From Streptococcus dysgalactiae subsp. dysgalactiae (GTDB lineage Bacteria; Bacillota; Bacilli; Lactobacillales; Streptococcaceae), in the NCBI RefSeq assembly GCF_900459225.1, contig NZ_UHFH01000003.1, positions 1,332,501-1,396,500 on the forward strand: a stretch of DNA of 64,000 nt. The letters run 5' to 3'. The translations under genes were made by a program, and so were the position numbers. The notes under the pieces are model-generated. The model was not told where the DNA came from, searched no databases, and was given only the letters and a program-made list of their open reading frames with translations. Positions 9,151 to 18,300 of the stretch are shown here, piece by piece (positions within the stretch are counted from its first letter, which is position 1; every line of letters begins with the position of its first letter).

Positions 9151-10453
9151 TATCTCTCCTCCATATCAAAAGCTTTAAATTTCTTAAAGGTAATCAAGGA
9201 TACCGAAATCACTATTACAGAGATGATTAAGGTTACTGCCGACGCCATCGAAAACTGAGATGAGGTTTGTGTGGTCAACTTATAAATCCAGGAAATGAGG
9301 ATATCAGTTGTCCCAGCTCCCCCCCAACAGTACCAGGGCCCCCATTATTAAACAGATAAATAATAGAAAAATTATTGAAGTTAAAAGTGTACTGTGCAAT
9401 CAGCGTCGGTGCTGCAACCGCAAAAATCATTGGCATGGTGATATGACGGAATTTCTGCAAGACTGTCCCACCATCAACAGTTGCTGCTTCGTATAAATCA
9501 GCTGGAATTGCCTGTAAAATACCTGATACCAAAATATAGATATAGGGAAATCCTAGCCAACCTTGAACCATAATAACAGCCACTTTTGTCCAGAAGGGGT
9601 CTGTCTTCCAAGGCACAATTCCGAAGTCAACGAAAGGAAGGAATTTCTCGATGAAAGGAAGAACCTGAACATTCATGGCCCCAATGGAATCATTAAAGAA
9701 ATTACCAAAACTCATAATAGAGATAAAGGCTGGAACAGCCCATGGTAACAAGAATATCACACCAAAGAGACGTTTTCCTTTGATAAAGGATTGATTAGCA
9801 ATAACAGCCGTTGCAATTCCAATAACAATTTGAAGACTTGTTGCTGCTAATGTCCAGATCAGCGTCCATGACAAAACAGACGTAAATGCTGTTTTGAAGG
9901 TGCTTAATTCTAAGATATTAAGAAAGTTCTTCAATCCTACCCAGTCCAATAAACGATACGGAGGAATGTGCCTAAAATCGTAATTGGTAAAAGCAATCAG
10001 CAAGGTCACTAAAACTGGAAAAATAATAGCGAAAGCCATTGCTAAATAAGCCGGAATGATAAGCAAGTAAGGAAATCCTTTTTCATAAATCGCTTCAAGG
10101 GTTTCTTTAGCCGTCACCGGAACCTTCTTGCCTTCATTCATTTGACGAGCAACTAATTTAGCATCTCTCATAGCAACCAAATGAAAAATAACAAATAAGG
10201 CTAGGATAATTAATTGCATGGCCCCCTTAATTAACATAAATAAGGAGTGATCTTGCATTGGAACACTTCCAAGACTGTAAAGACCTGTTAAAGCAGGAAT
10301 TGCTAGAACTACAATTTCTAGTAGTTCTAGCAAGAAAACAACTAATAAGACTCCCCCTTTAACGATTTGTTTATTGTATAGTTGTCCCAAGCCTGGGATA
10401 ACAGATAGCCACATGGCTTTATTAGACTTCTGTTGTCTTTGGTTATCTATCAT
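9150..10453 (-). pseudogene. malC: Second MalF-type permease, frameshifted in a G tract
   Basis: Channel subunit of the second maltodextrin transporter. The open frame stops at 9275 (392 residues), with an unrelated tail after NNGGPGTVGG. Adding one G to the seven-G run (C7 on the plus strand, 9319-9325) restores GTVGGGAGTTDILISWIYK and then an open frame to a TAA overlapping malD at 9150. That tail is the normal last transmembrane region of MalF proteins. So this is a one-base loss in a homopolymer, by slippage or sequencing error. The ATG at 10453 has a GAGGAAT site, and the N-terminal extension resembles that of malF. Confidence 0.85.
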
Positions 10454-10575
10454 TTTTTATTCCTCTTTTCATAAACAATTAAGTGACTCCCCTTACTCAA
10501 TGGCCTGCTTTTTCAGGTGAGCACCTAACCACTTATGTCACAATATAATCATGTTTTCCATTTAAAATGGGACTC

Positions 10576-12279
10576 TTAGTTAGATATCACGACATAGCCA
10601 CCTTGAAGCAATTGGGCATTCTCTCTATCTACCCCATTACCGGTTAACACTTGTCCCTTATCCTTAATAGGATAATCACTCTCTCCATTGTTAAGAACAA
10701 GTGTAATGCTTTGCTCACTTAAGCTGCGTTTCAGAATGAAGCAATCTCCGTCATGATCAATGCTAATAGCTCCTTCTTGAAGAGCTGGCTGTTGGCGAAG
10801 AGCAATAATCGCTTTTACTTTGCTAAAGAAATCCTTGTCCCACTCAGCATCATCCCAGGGAAAACCGCGACGAGAATCAGGGTCGTAGCCCCCTTCCATT
10901 GCCACTTCTGTCCCATAATACAAGCAAGGAATGCCCATAAAGGTAAAGAGCAATGCTAAAGCAGCTAACAATTTATCTTTGGAACCCTTAACTTGAGTGA
11001 AGAAACGATGCGTATCATGAGAATCCAAAAGATTCAAGTTCATGCGATTAACTTGCCAAGTGTTTCGCATCAAAATGTTGCTTAATTTCTCAGCCAATTG
11101 TTTTGATGTCATGGTTTCAAAAGCAAAGTAATCCAAACAGGCTTTGGTGAAAGCATAATTCATAATCCCATCATATTGATCCCCTGCCAAATAAGGATAG
11201 GCATCATGCCAGTTCTCCCCAATTAAAATAGCATCAGCTTTTTCAGCTTTAACCGTATGACGGAAACGTCGCCAAAAATCATGAGATACTTCATCAGAAA
11301 CATCTAGGCGCCAACCATCGATACCAAATTCTTTAATCCAGTATCGCCCAATCTCAATCAGATAGTCTTGAACATCTCTATTTGAGGTATTCCATTTAGG
11401 CATATAGTTACATCCAGCAAACGTCTCATAATTGACCAGTTCCATAGACGGGTGTTCATCATGAGTCATAAACCAATCAAAAAACTTAGACTCTTTACCG
11501 TATCTCAAGACATCCTGAAATTCCACGGCATCACTGCTGGCATGGTTAAAAACAGCATCTAAGATAATCTTGATTCCCATTTGGTGAGCCAAATCAATCA
11601 ATTCTTGCAAATCATATTTAGTTCCAAATTGTGGATCAATAGCGTAGTAATCACTAATATCATATTTATGATTACTAATGGATTGAAAAATTGGCGTTAA
11701 ATAGATGACATTAATCCCTAAATCTTTGAGGTAATCTAGTTTTTCTGTAATTCCCCTTAAATCTCCACTAGCAAAACTTTTAGGAGTCGGTTTTTCTAAC
11801 CAATCCATGTTGACATAACTGTCATCTTTTTCCCAATCCCCACGGTTAAAGCGATCAACAAAGATTTGATAAAAAACCGCGTCTTTTGTTCAAGGAATGA
11901 CCTGATGAACATCAACAGCATTGATATAAGGCATTTGGAAGAAATTATAAAAACCATTTGAAAAATCGTAACTAGTGGTTAACCCATCTTCACTAAAATA
12001 ATAGGTTTGACCTTCTTCTTCAATTTTAAAAATATAAGCCAATCTCACATCGTCTAATGTTAAAGTGGTTTCATAATAGGCATGCGTATGGTCTGTATAG
12101 GCAACTGACATTTCCAATTCTTCTTGGAATTCATGATAACCATATTTAGGCCCGTGGACCAAATTAACAGTAATATCTTTATCTTCTTTGGCCACACGTA
12201 ATCGGATGACAAGTTCCTTTTGAAATAAGGCAAAGCAATACCTCGAATCTGGAATATGTAACATTCCGGCAATATTCAT
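10576..12279 (-). pseudogene. amyB: Neopullulanase/cyclomaltodextrinase-type amylase with in-frame TGA
   Basis: GH13 enzyme that cleaves maltodextrins or cyclodextrins. Two open segments lie in one frame: 11890-12279 (CBM34-like N-domain) and 10576-11808 or longer (catalytic barrel). Translating through the TGA at 11890-11892 gives VHQVIP-stop-TKDAVFYQIFVDRF. Family members have Trp there, so TGG to TGA is the simplest explanation. Barrel motifs remain: DAVFNH, GWRLDVSDE, GENWHD, NLLDSHDT. GGAGG 5 bp upstream favours the ATG at 12279. An IS element sits 36 bp upstream. Without the stop the protein would be about 567 residues. As it stands, no full enzyme is made unless the stop is read through. 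Confidence 0.85.
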
Positions 12280-12346
12280 TTCTACCTCCATTAATAAAGT
12301 ATTGACATTGACGGTGAAGTGACCCCCAAAAGTTGGACATTATATT

Positions 12347-13144
12347 TTAAGTTAAGGATTGAGTTCTGTATTGCACAGGACTTAGTCCTTTTAATGTAAG
12401 TTTGATTCGTTTAGTGTTGTAGTAGTTGATATATTCTGAAATAGCTGTTTTTAATGTTTCGAGGGAAGTAAATTCCTTCTCAAACCCATAAAACATTTCT
12501 GTCTTCAATGTTCCAAAAAAAGATTCCATCATGCCGTTATCTAAGCTATTTCCTTTACGCGACATGGACGGTCTCATTCCATGCTCCTCAAGAAAATGAT
12601 GGTAGTAAGTGTGTTGATATTGCCATCCTTGGTCACTATGTAAAATAGTGCCCTGGTAAGTTTGTTCAGGAAAAGCCTCGGAAAGCATCGTTTTAAGTTG
12701 TTGTAAGTTTGGCGAGGTAGATAAATGATATGCAATAATCTCACTGTTAAAGCCATCAAGAACTGGTGATAGATACAATTTTTGATCACTAGCAGGAATT
12801 GAAAACTCTGTGACATCGGTATAACACTTCTTAAGTGGTTGGGTAGCTTTAAATTGACGCTTAATGAGATTATCAGCTTTCTTGCCAACCTCACCTTTAT
12901 AAGAGTTATAGCGACGTTTCGCACGGATTCTAGCTTTCAAACCAAGTTCTGTCATCAAACGTTGAACTTTCTTATGATTAACTTTATAGCCTCGATTTTT
13001 AAGTTCGAGGTGAATTCTACGGTAACCATATCTCCCTTTGTTCTCAGAATAAATATCTTGAATAGCTTCTTTTAATTCTTTGTTGTTATCTCCCTGAGTT
13101 AGACGTTTAACCTGATAATAGTAGGTTGATCGAGACAGCTTCAA
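12347..13144 (-). CDS. IS3-family transposase OrfB (integrase core), copy 1
   Basis: Catalytic DDE half of the transposase, 265 residues as an independent frame from TTG. In this family it is normally made as an OrfAB fusion by -1 frameshifting upstream, and the -1 frame is open back to the slippery site. Residues: N-terminal HTH_21-like stretch; integrase core with YTDVTEFSIP (first Asp), LHSDQGWQYQ (second Asp), DNGMMESFFGTLKTE (Glu). It differs from copy 2 by at least one residue (FLEEHG here, FLEVHG there). All catalytic residues are present, so it should be active. Confidence 0.9.
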   Translation of the reverse strand: MKLSRSTYYYQVKRLTQGDNNKELKEAIQDIYSENKGRYGYRRIHLELKNRGYKVNHKKVQRLMTELGLKARIRAKRRYNSYKGEVGKKADNLIKRQFKATQPLKKCYTDVTEFSIPASDQKLYLSPVLDGFNSEIIAYHLSTSPNLQQLKTMLSEAFPEQTYQGTILHSDQGWQYQHTYYHHFLEEHGMRPSMSRKGNSLDNGMMESFFGTLKTEMFYGFEKEFTSLETLKTAISEYINYYNTKRIKLTLKGLSPVQYRTQSLT

Positions 13145-13179
13145 AATATTAAGTAGGATTCTTAAATCAAATACATTGA

Positions 13180-13695
13180 TTAGTCCTTGAATGATTTCTG
13201 TTGCTCTTTGAGCCTTGCTTCGACCCTCAATCGGAGTTCTCTCAACTTTTTTAGTACGGCATTCTCCGCTCTAAGGTACTCATTATCATATTGAAGACGC
13301 TCTAATTCAGTCATTTCTTCAAGTTTTCTCTTTGGTTTGCGTCCTATCTTTACAGGTCTCCCTCTTGATTTCTCAAGAATAGTATACCCGTTTTTCTTGT
13401 ATTGCGCTATCCAATTAGGAAGCATTCCCTTGTTTGGTAATCCATAATCTAGAGAAACCTCTAGCTGAGACCTACCTTTCATCAGAACTTCGTTTATGAT
13501 TTCCTGCTTTAGTTCAGGAGAATAATACCTATTTTTCCTTTTACAAACACTTTCCAATCCGTGTATATCAATAAGGCGGACCATGTATTGAAGGTTATAC
13601 TTACTCATATTAAATGTTTGACTGATTTTAGGCCATGTCCAACCAGATTGTCGTAAGCGATAGATTTCAATTTTATCTTCATAACTTAATTTCAT
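13180..13695 (-). CDS. IS3-family OrfA (DNA-binding helix-turn-helix), copy 1
   Basis: DNA-binding subunit, 171 residues from the ATG at 13695. Two helix-turn-helix units: KLSYEDKIEIYRLRQSGWTW near the start, and PELKQEIINEVLMKGRSQLE near residue 65. A leucine-rich coiled coil (about residues 130-150, LERLQYDNEYLRAENAVLKK) overlaps the AAAAAAG slippery motif. The in-frame TTG at 13710 is a less likely start. The ribosome site GGGGTG lies inside one arm of the hairpin at the IS left end. Identical to copy 2 apart from Ile/Met in GRPVKIGRK. Confidence 0.88.
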   Translation of the reverse strand: MKLSYEDKIEIYRLRQSGWTWPKISQTFNMSKYNLQYMVRLIDIHGLESVCKRKNRYYSPELKQEIINEVLMKGRSQLEVSLDYGLPNKGMLPNWIAQYKKNGYTILEKSRGRPVKIGRKPKRKLEEMTELERLQYDNEYLRAENAVLKKLRELRLRVEARLKEQQKSFKD

Positions 13696-13836
13696 AGAAA
13701 AACACCCCAAAAGTTAGATTTGTTGTCTAACTTTTGGGGTGCAGTTCACGGTACTTCTTTTTCTTTAAAACGAAAAATAGCAGAACGACTCATACTTCTA
13801 CATTTTTAGTATCTGTTTCATCTTCATCAAACTAAA

Positions 13837-13876
13837 AGAAATAGAGGCTGGGCGTACTTCTTTGTCCCAGCCTCCC
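13837..13876 (-). terminator. Terminator after malX
   Basis: On the minus strand gaggctggg pairs with cccagcctc, followed by TATTTCTTTT, 11 bp past the malX stop. It would largely separate malX from the downstream amyB-malCDA genes even without the IS. Confidence 0.8.
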
Positions 13877-13884
13877 TTTCTGTC

Positions 13885-15150
13885 TTATTTAGCGTATTTT
13901 TGTTCAATAGCTTCCTTAATAGTTTTTGCTGCTTCTTTAGCAGCTTTAGAAGCTTCTTCCTTACCAGAAGCCACGTTAAAGAACATATTTGCACCTGGTT
14001 CCCAAACTTCAGCCATTTCTGGAATATTTGGCATTGGTTGTGCGCTCTCAAACTGACTAATCACAGCTTTCGTTAACTCATTACCCTCTTTAGAAGCATA
14101 ATCACGTGCTGTTAAGTTAGCTGGAATTTCTTGTGTTTTATCATAGAAACGTTTTTGGTTTTCAGCGTTGGTCACATAATAAAGGAATTTTTGAGCAGTC
14201 GTTTTTCCTTTAGAATAGTTTGAAATAACCCAAGCTTTACCACCTGCGAACGGTTGGTATTTTTTACCATTTGTCAAAGTAGGAATTTCCATGACCCCAA
14301 AGTTAACGCCAGCATCTTTAAATGAGCTAGCTGCCCATGGACCATCAATGATGACACCAGCTTTTTTAGAAATAAATTGTTCAGTGATAAAATCACCAGC
14401 TTTTTTAGTGTCTTGCATCCCTTGAGACCAAGTACCATACCACTGTTTCGCGTAGTTTAACCCTTCAACAGTTCCGCCGTTACCTAAGCCTAAATCACTT
14501 GGTTTGGTTCCTTTATCGCCAAAGACATAACCATCATAACCAGCAATCAAGCCATAACCATAATAGAAGTCTGTCCATTTCGCCAAGAAACCTACAGATT
14601 TTCCTAGTTCAGAGGCAAAAGCAAACTTAGGATCTTTTTGTAATACTTCTAATTCAGTAAAGGTTTTAGGAGCATCTGCCACTAAATCTTTATTGTAATA
14701 AGTTACCAAAGTTTCAATAACGTCTGGTGCACCATAAGTTTTACCGTCAATGGTTACTAATTTCTTAACCGTATCGTCAAACTCTTTGCTGTTTCCTAAA
14801 GTAACCTCAGCGATTTGACCTTCAGATCCTAAACCTCCCACACGGTCATAAGGTGCTAAAAAGACATCTGGTGAAGTGCCAGTTGAACCATCTGTTGATA
14901 ACTTATCAAGAGTATCCATCATACCTTCTTTTTTGACTTTAACGGTGACTTTATTTTCTTTTTCAAACTCACCCTTAATGCTCTTAATGTAATCAGCATA
15001 TCCCTCATCAACAGAGACTACAATAGTCTTTCCGTCTGTTTCTTTAGCGTCTTTACTACCACCACTTGTGCAAGCAGTTAGGTTTAGCACTAAAGCCAAT
15101 GATAAGGTTCCAATCACAGATACTTTTTTTCCAATTCCATGACATAACAT
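13885..15150 (-). CDS. malX: Second maltodextrin/cyclodextrin-binding lipoprotein
   Basis: Substrate-binding lipoprotein paralogous to malE, 421 residues from the ATG at 15150. GGAGG lies only 3 bp before this ATG; the alternative ATG at 15180 has no ribosome site and would bury GGAGG inside the gene. The signal peptide ends in the lipobox LNLTAC, followed by a Gly/Ser/Lys linker and a family-1 solute-binding fold with KQWYGTWSQGMQDTKKAGDF mid-protein. First gene of the second cluster, with its own palindrome-rich control region and its own terminator. It remains intact while its permease partner malC is frameshifted. Confidence 0.9.
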   Translation of the reverse strand: MLCHGIGKKVSVIGTLSLALVLNLTACTSGGSKDAKETDGKTIVVSVDEGYADYIKSIKGEFEKENKVTVKVKKEGMMDTLDKLSTDGSTGTSPDVFLAPYDRVGGLGSEGQIAEVTLGNSKEFDDTVKKLVTIDGKTYGAPDVIETLVTYYNKDLVADAPKTFTELEVLQKDPKFAFASELGKSVGFLAKWTDFYYGYGLIAGYDGYVFGDKGTKPSDLGLGNGGTVEGLNYAKQWYGTWSQGMQDTKKAGDFITEQFISKKAGVIIDGPWAASSFKDAGVNFGVMEIPTLTNGKKYQPFAGGKAWVISNYSKGKTTAQKFLYYVTNAENQKRFYDKTQEIPANLTARDYASKEGNELTKAVISQFESAQPMPNIPEMAEVWEPGANMFFNVASGKEEASKAAKEAAKTIKEAIEQKYAK

Positions 15151-15242
15151 GTTCCTCCAAAAATGGTTTTTTAATGACAAATAAAATAGCTTATCAACTT
15201 AACTTCTATTTAAGCGACAAGATAGGAAGGTAACGTCAAACG

Positions 15243-15320
15243 ACTCAAGTTGAGTTTGATCAAAATCAACTTAAACGTTTAAGTTAATTACGTTTTATCG
15301 TAATCGCTTACAAATGTCAA
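15243..15320 (-). promoter_or_regulatory. Palindrome-rich malX control region
   Basis: The gap 15151-15446 contains no gene. It holds an 18-bp perfect palindrome aacttaaacgtttaagtt (15268-15285), a 13-bp dyad actcaagttgagt (15243-15255) and tttgatcaaa (15255-15264). A minus-strand TTGACA lies at 15315-15320, but the matching -10 (TAAAAC at 15292-15297) is weak, as expected of a regulated promoter. The long palindrome looks like a LacI-family site different from the GC-containing MalR boxes near malE. Confidence 0.55.
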
Positions 15321-15446
15321 TACCCTTTCTTAAAAAAACTGTCAGTGACTATCTTCTTTTAACTAGTTGTCTACCGCTTAACAATTGTCGTGAATCTTCT
15401 CAACTTTCTAAAGGAGAAGTTATTTTAAAAGGTTTTTAGCAAAATA

Positions 15447-15531
15447 AAAAAAGACCAAACAAGAATAACCTCTTCACCAGTATAACTGCGATTTGATATA
15501 TGAAGAGAAATATCTTGTTTTAGTCTTATTG
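15447..15531 (-). terminator. Long hairpin terminator of the dlt operon
   Basis: On the minus strand AGACTAAAACAAGA pairs with TCTTGTTTGGTCT, with a second stem TCTCTTCA / TGAAGAGG inside, followed by T7. It begins a few bases after the dltD stop. Confidence 0.75.
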
Positions 15532-15537
15532 TTAAGC

Positions 15538-16794
15538 TTAGTCTTGGGAGACTAACCGCTTATTAGCCCATTCCTTACTATAAAAATAAGAATTAAGCTT
15601 ATAATGTGGACTTGACTGATTGTTTTCCAAGAAAGGTTGCACTTCCTTATCAAAAGCTAACCAGCCATTCCAACCGAGATGGATAGTATCTTGCATAAAG
15701 TAGGACTCACCACCATCTTTTGAGAAGTCAGCAATGCGATGAAACCCTTGAGCTTTTAACTGATACTTAATCTTACGAACAGCTTCTTGATACTTATCTT
15801 GGTTGAGCCCTGTATATTCTGCCCAAGCTTTATTGACAGGAGTAATCACAAAGAGAACATCTGTTTTTTGTTTGGCAAATTCTGATAATAATAATTGAAA
15901 ATCATTATATTCCGGCGAAGCCAGGTAACTATAATTGACCTGAAAATTTTTATAGAGGTTGTATTGAGGGGCAATGCGCTTACTATAAAAAGCATTCTTG
16001 ATCCCAAAGCGGTTATTGGTCGTTGCCAATTGCCCACGTTTAGTGGCTAATTCATTTAATCGCTGGTATGAAAATACTTTTGGCAATCCTTTAACCCGTG
16101 GGAGAATCTTCCTATCGTAATTATCTGATTTACCTAAGAAACTAAAGAGAGATTCCTCTCTCAGTGCAACCTGGTGCTGCCATCTCAGGATAGCCCTATC
16201 CCACTTACTAAGAGATTGACCTTTACTGATTTTCTTCAATAAATCGGATTTGGATACGCCAGGATTAACCTCAAGTAAACGCTTAGCAGCAAATCGTGAT
16301 TCTTTATCAGATTTAGCGTTTAACAAGAACTCAATGACTTGTGTATTTGACAAGTACATTTGAGCTGCTCCTGGATTAATTCCCTGCGGTGTGAACCATT
16401 GAGGAGAAACCACAAAAACCGCTTTTTGTCCTTGCATTTCCTTTGAAATTTGTTGCATGCCATAGTAATGAGATAAGGATGCAGAACCTCTTTTTCCAAT
16501 TAAGAAAGGCCTATAGGTTCGATTGTAACGTTCCGCAAGAACCGAGGGATGCATACCGTCCATACGACTCCATTCACTGGAACCAAAAAACGGAACAAAG
16601 TGAATCGTTTTATCCGATAGGGCCTGCCTTTTAATCAGACCATTCTTAAAAGAACTATCACTAATGGCCACCGCATTTGAGCGTTCTTCTGTCAATGACT
16701 GATTCAGCTTTGTTGGAAAACTAAAAATAGTAATCACCACTAGGATAAAAGCTATGAAAAGAGGACCTAGGATTAACCAAAGTCTCTTAAGCAT
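15538..16794 (-). CDS. dltD: D-alanyl transfer protein DltD
   Basis: Last step of teichoic acid D-alanylation: a membrane-anchored, extracellular serine esterase-like protein that works with DltB and DltC. 418 residues. One N-terminal transmembrane helix (about 8-28), then a soluble SGNH-like domain with [11 protein letters not shown] (nucleophile Ser region) near residue 71 and the C-terminal [10 protein letters not shown] carrying the Asp/His. Its start overlaps the dltC end by 8 bp. Last gene of the operon. Confidence 0.93.
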
Positions 16795-17026
16795 GTTGCA
16801 ATTCCTCTACACCTTGAACAATCTTAGTTACCGTGTTCCAATCGTCACGACCAAATTCTGAAATTGGTACTTTAATATTGAACGTTGACTCTAACTCAAC
16901 AATCAATTCAACTGTTCCTAGACTATCCAACACACCCGCATCAAACAAGTCTTCATCCATCATCTCTGAAACATCTTCCATAAACAAACGGTCAAACAAT
17001 TCAATTACAGTTTCTTCAATAGACAT
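16787..17026 (-). CDS. dltC: D-alanyl carrier protein DltC
   Basis: Small acyl-carrier-like protein that holds D-alanine on a phosphopantetheine arm between DltA and DltB. 79 residues, with the attachment motif [14 protein letters not shown] (Ser 35). Very acidic, as expected. Overlaps dltD by 8 bp and lies 17 bp after dltB; a decayed AAGGAAG-like site precedes ATG. Confidence 0.94.
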
Positions 17027-17043
17027 TTTTATACTTCCTTTTA

Positions 17044-18300
17044 TTAATGTAGTGGCCTGTTAAACCAAAGGTCATTTAAAAAACCAGAGAATAACAGAAG
17101 TGAAAACATGACAATATGGAAAGTTATCATGATACATAAGACATGGAACACCTTACTCTGAAAGAGGGGGGACAAGCCTTTTTTCTTACGGTGACGGTTG
17201 ATTTCTTTTTTCTTGCGAATCCAGGCATCATTAATAACAAGTCCTACACCATGGAAAAGCCCATAGGCAATATAATACCAAGTCAGACCGTGCCAAAATC
17301 CCATCACTAACATGTTAACCAGATAGGCAACACCTGAGGTGACGTTACGATTCTTAAAGGTTTTATGCTTGATTAACAAGTGAACCAATCGCATAAACAC
17401 ATAATCTCTAAACCAGAAGGACAAGCTCATATGCCATCTATTCCAAAAATCTTTTAAACTTGCAGATAAGAAAGGCATATTAAAGTTTTCCGGTGTCCTA
17501 ATGCCTAGCATGTAGGACATCCCAATCGCAAACATAGAATAACCCGCGAAATCAAAGAAGAGATTGAAACCATAGACATACATGACAAGGATTGTTTCCT
17601 TGTTAAAATAGCCTCCGGCCATCAGTGCTTTGTTTTCAATAATTGGAAGTAAAATACCACCTAAACAATACGAAATGATATGTTTATAGAGAAAACCAAG
17701 CATGAGGTACATGACTGCCTTGTTTAGCATACTTAAGTAGTCATTACGATCAGGAAGCTTATGATAATCTTCTTGAAAGCGTCTGAAGCGATCAATTGGC
17801 CCACTGGAAAAGGTAGGGAAAAAAATCATAAAGCGAATAAAATCTGGCAAACTAACTTCTTTAAGGGTTCCATCACGCATCTCAATAATCATTCCCACAC
17901 TCTTAAAGGTCAGGTAAGAAATCCCCAAAAAACTAAAGAGGGTTTGGTTAGAAGATAGGGTTAAAGGTGCCACCTTAACACAGATAAGCGGAAACAGAGC
18001 CATTACAATAGCCAGGTAGAAGACTGCTGTACTATTGGCATTTTCACGGTATTTTTTGTAAGCAAAAACACTAACGATTTGCCAAGCGAGATAGAAGAGA
18101 AAAGCAACTAACTGTTGGTAATGATCTCCCCCAAACATAAACAAGATAAAAACCAAACTGACAAGGATTTCATAGACCGTCAGGCGTTTCTGTCTAAAAA
18201 TCCCAATAATCACTGGCAAGAATGCCAAAATAAGATAAACAAAGTAAATGGGATTTCCGTAAGGTTCCATATAGGGAATATGGTCAAAGATCGTCATCAT
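17044..18300 (-). CDS. dltB: D-alanine teichoic acid acyltransferase DltB (MBOAT)
   Basis: Polytopic membrane acyltransferase that moves D-alanine across the membrane. 418 residues with about ten or more hydrophobic segments. The MBOAT catalytic region reads [19 protein letters not shown] then [19 protein letters not shown], whose His is the family active-site residue. Its start overlaps dltA by 4 bp (ATGATGA context), so it is translationally coupled. Confidence 0.94.

Larger units (their letters stand above)
12315..13748 (-). mobile_element. IS3-family (IS150-like) insertion sequence, copy 1
   Basis: 1434 bp. The ends TGAACTGCACCCCAAAAGTT and TGAAGTGACCCCCAAAAGTT form imperfect terminal inverted repeats. 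Flanks carry a 3-bp target duplication, CGG at 12312-12314 and 13749-13751. orfA and orfB are in -1 relation with an A6G slippery site (13246-13252 on the plus strand). The 1434-bp copy at 45587-47020 has the same ends in opposite orientation. Insertion lies between malX and amyB, in the amyB leader. I do not assign an ISfinder name. Confidence 0.92.

Noticed and set aside
12574..12924. 116-codon frame inside orfB of the IS copies
   Set aside because: Present in both copies only because the DNA is the same; composition and lack of a start site mark it as a shadow of orfB.
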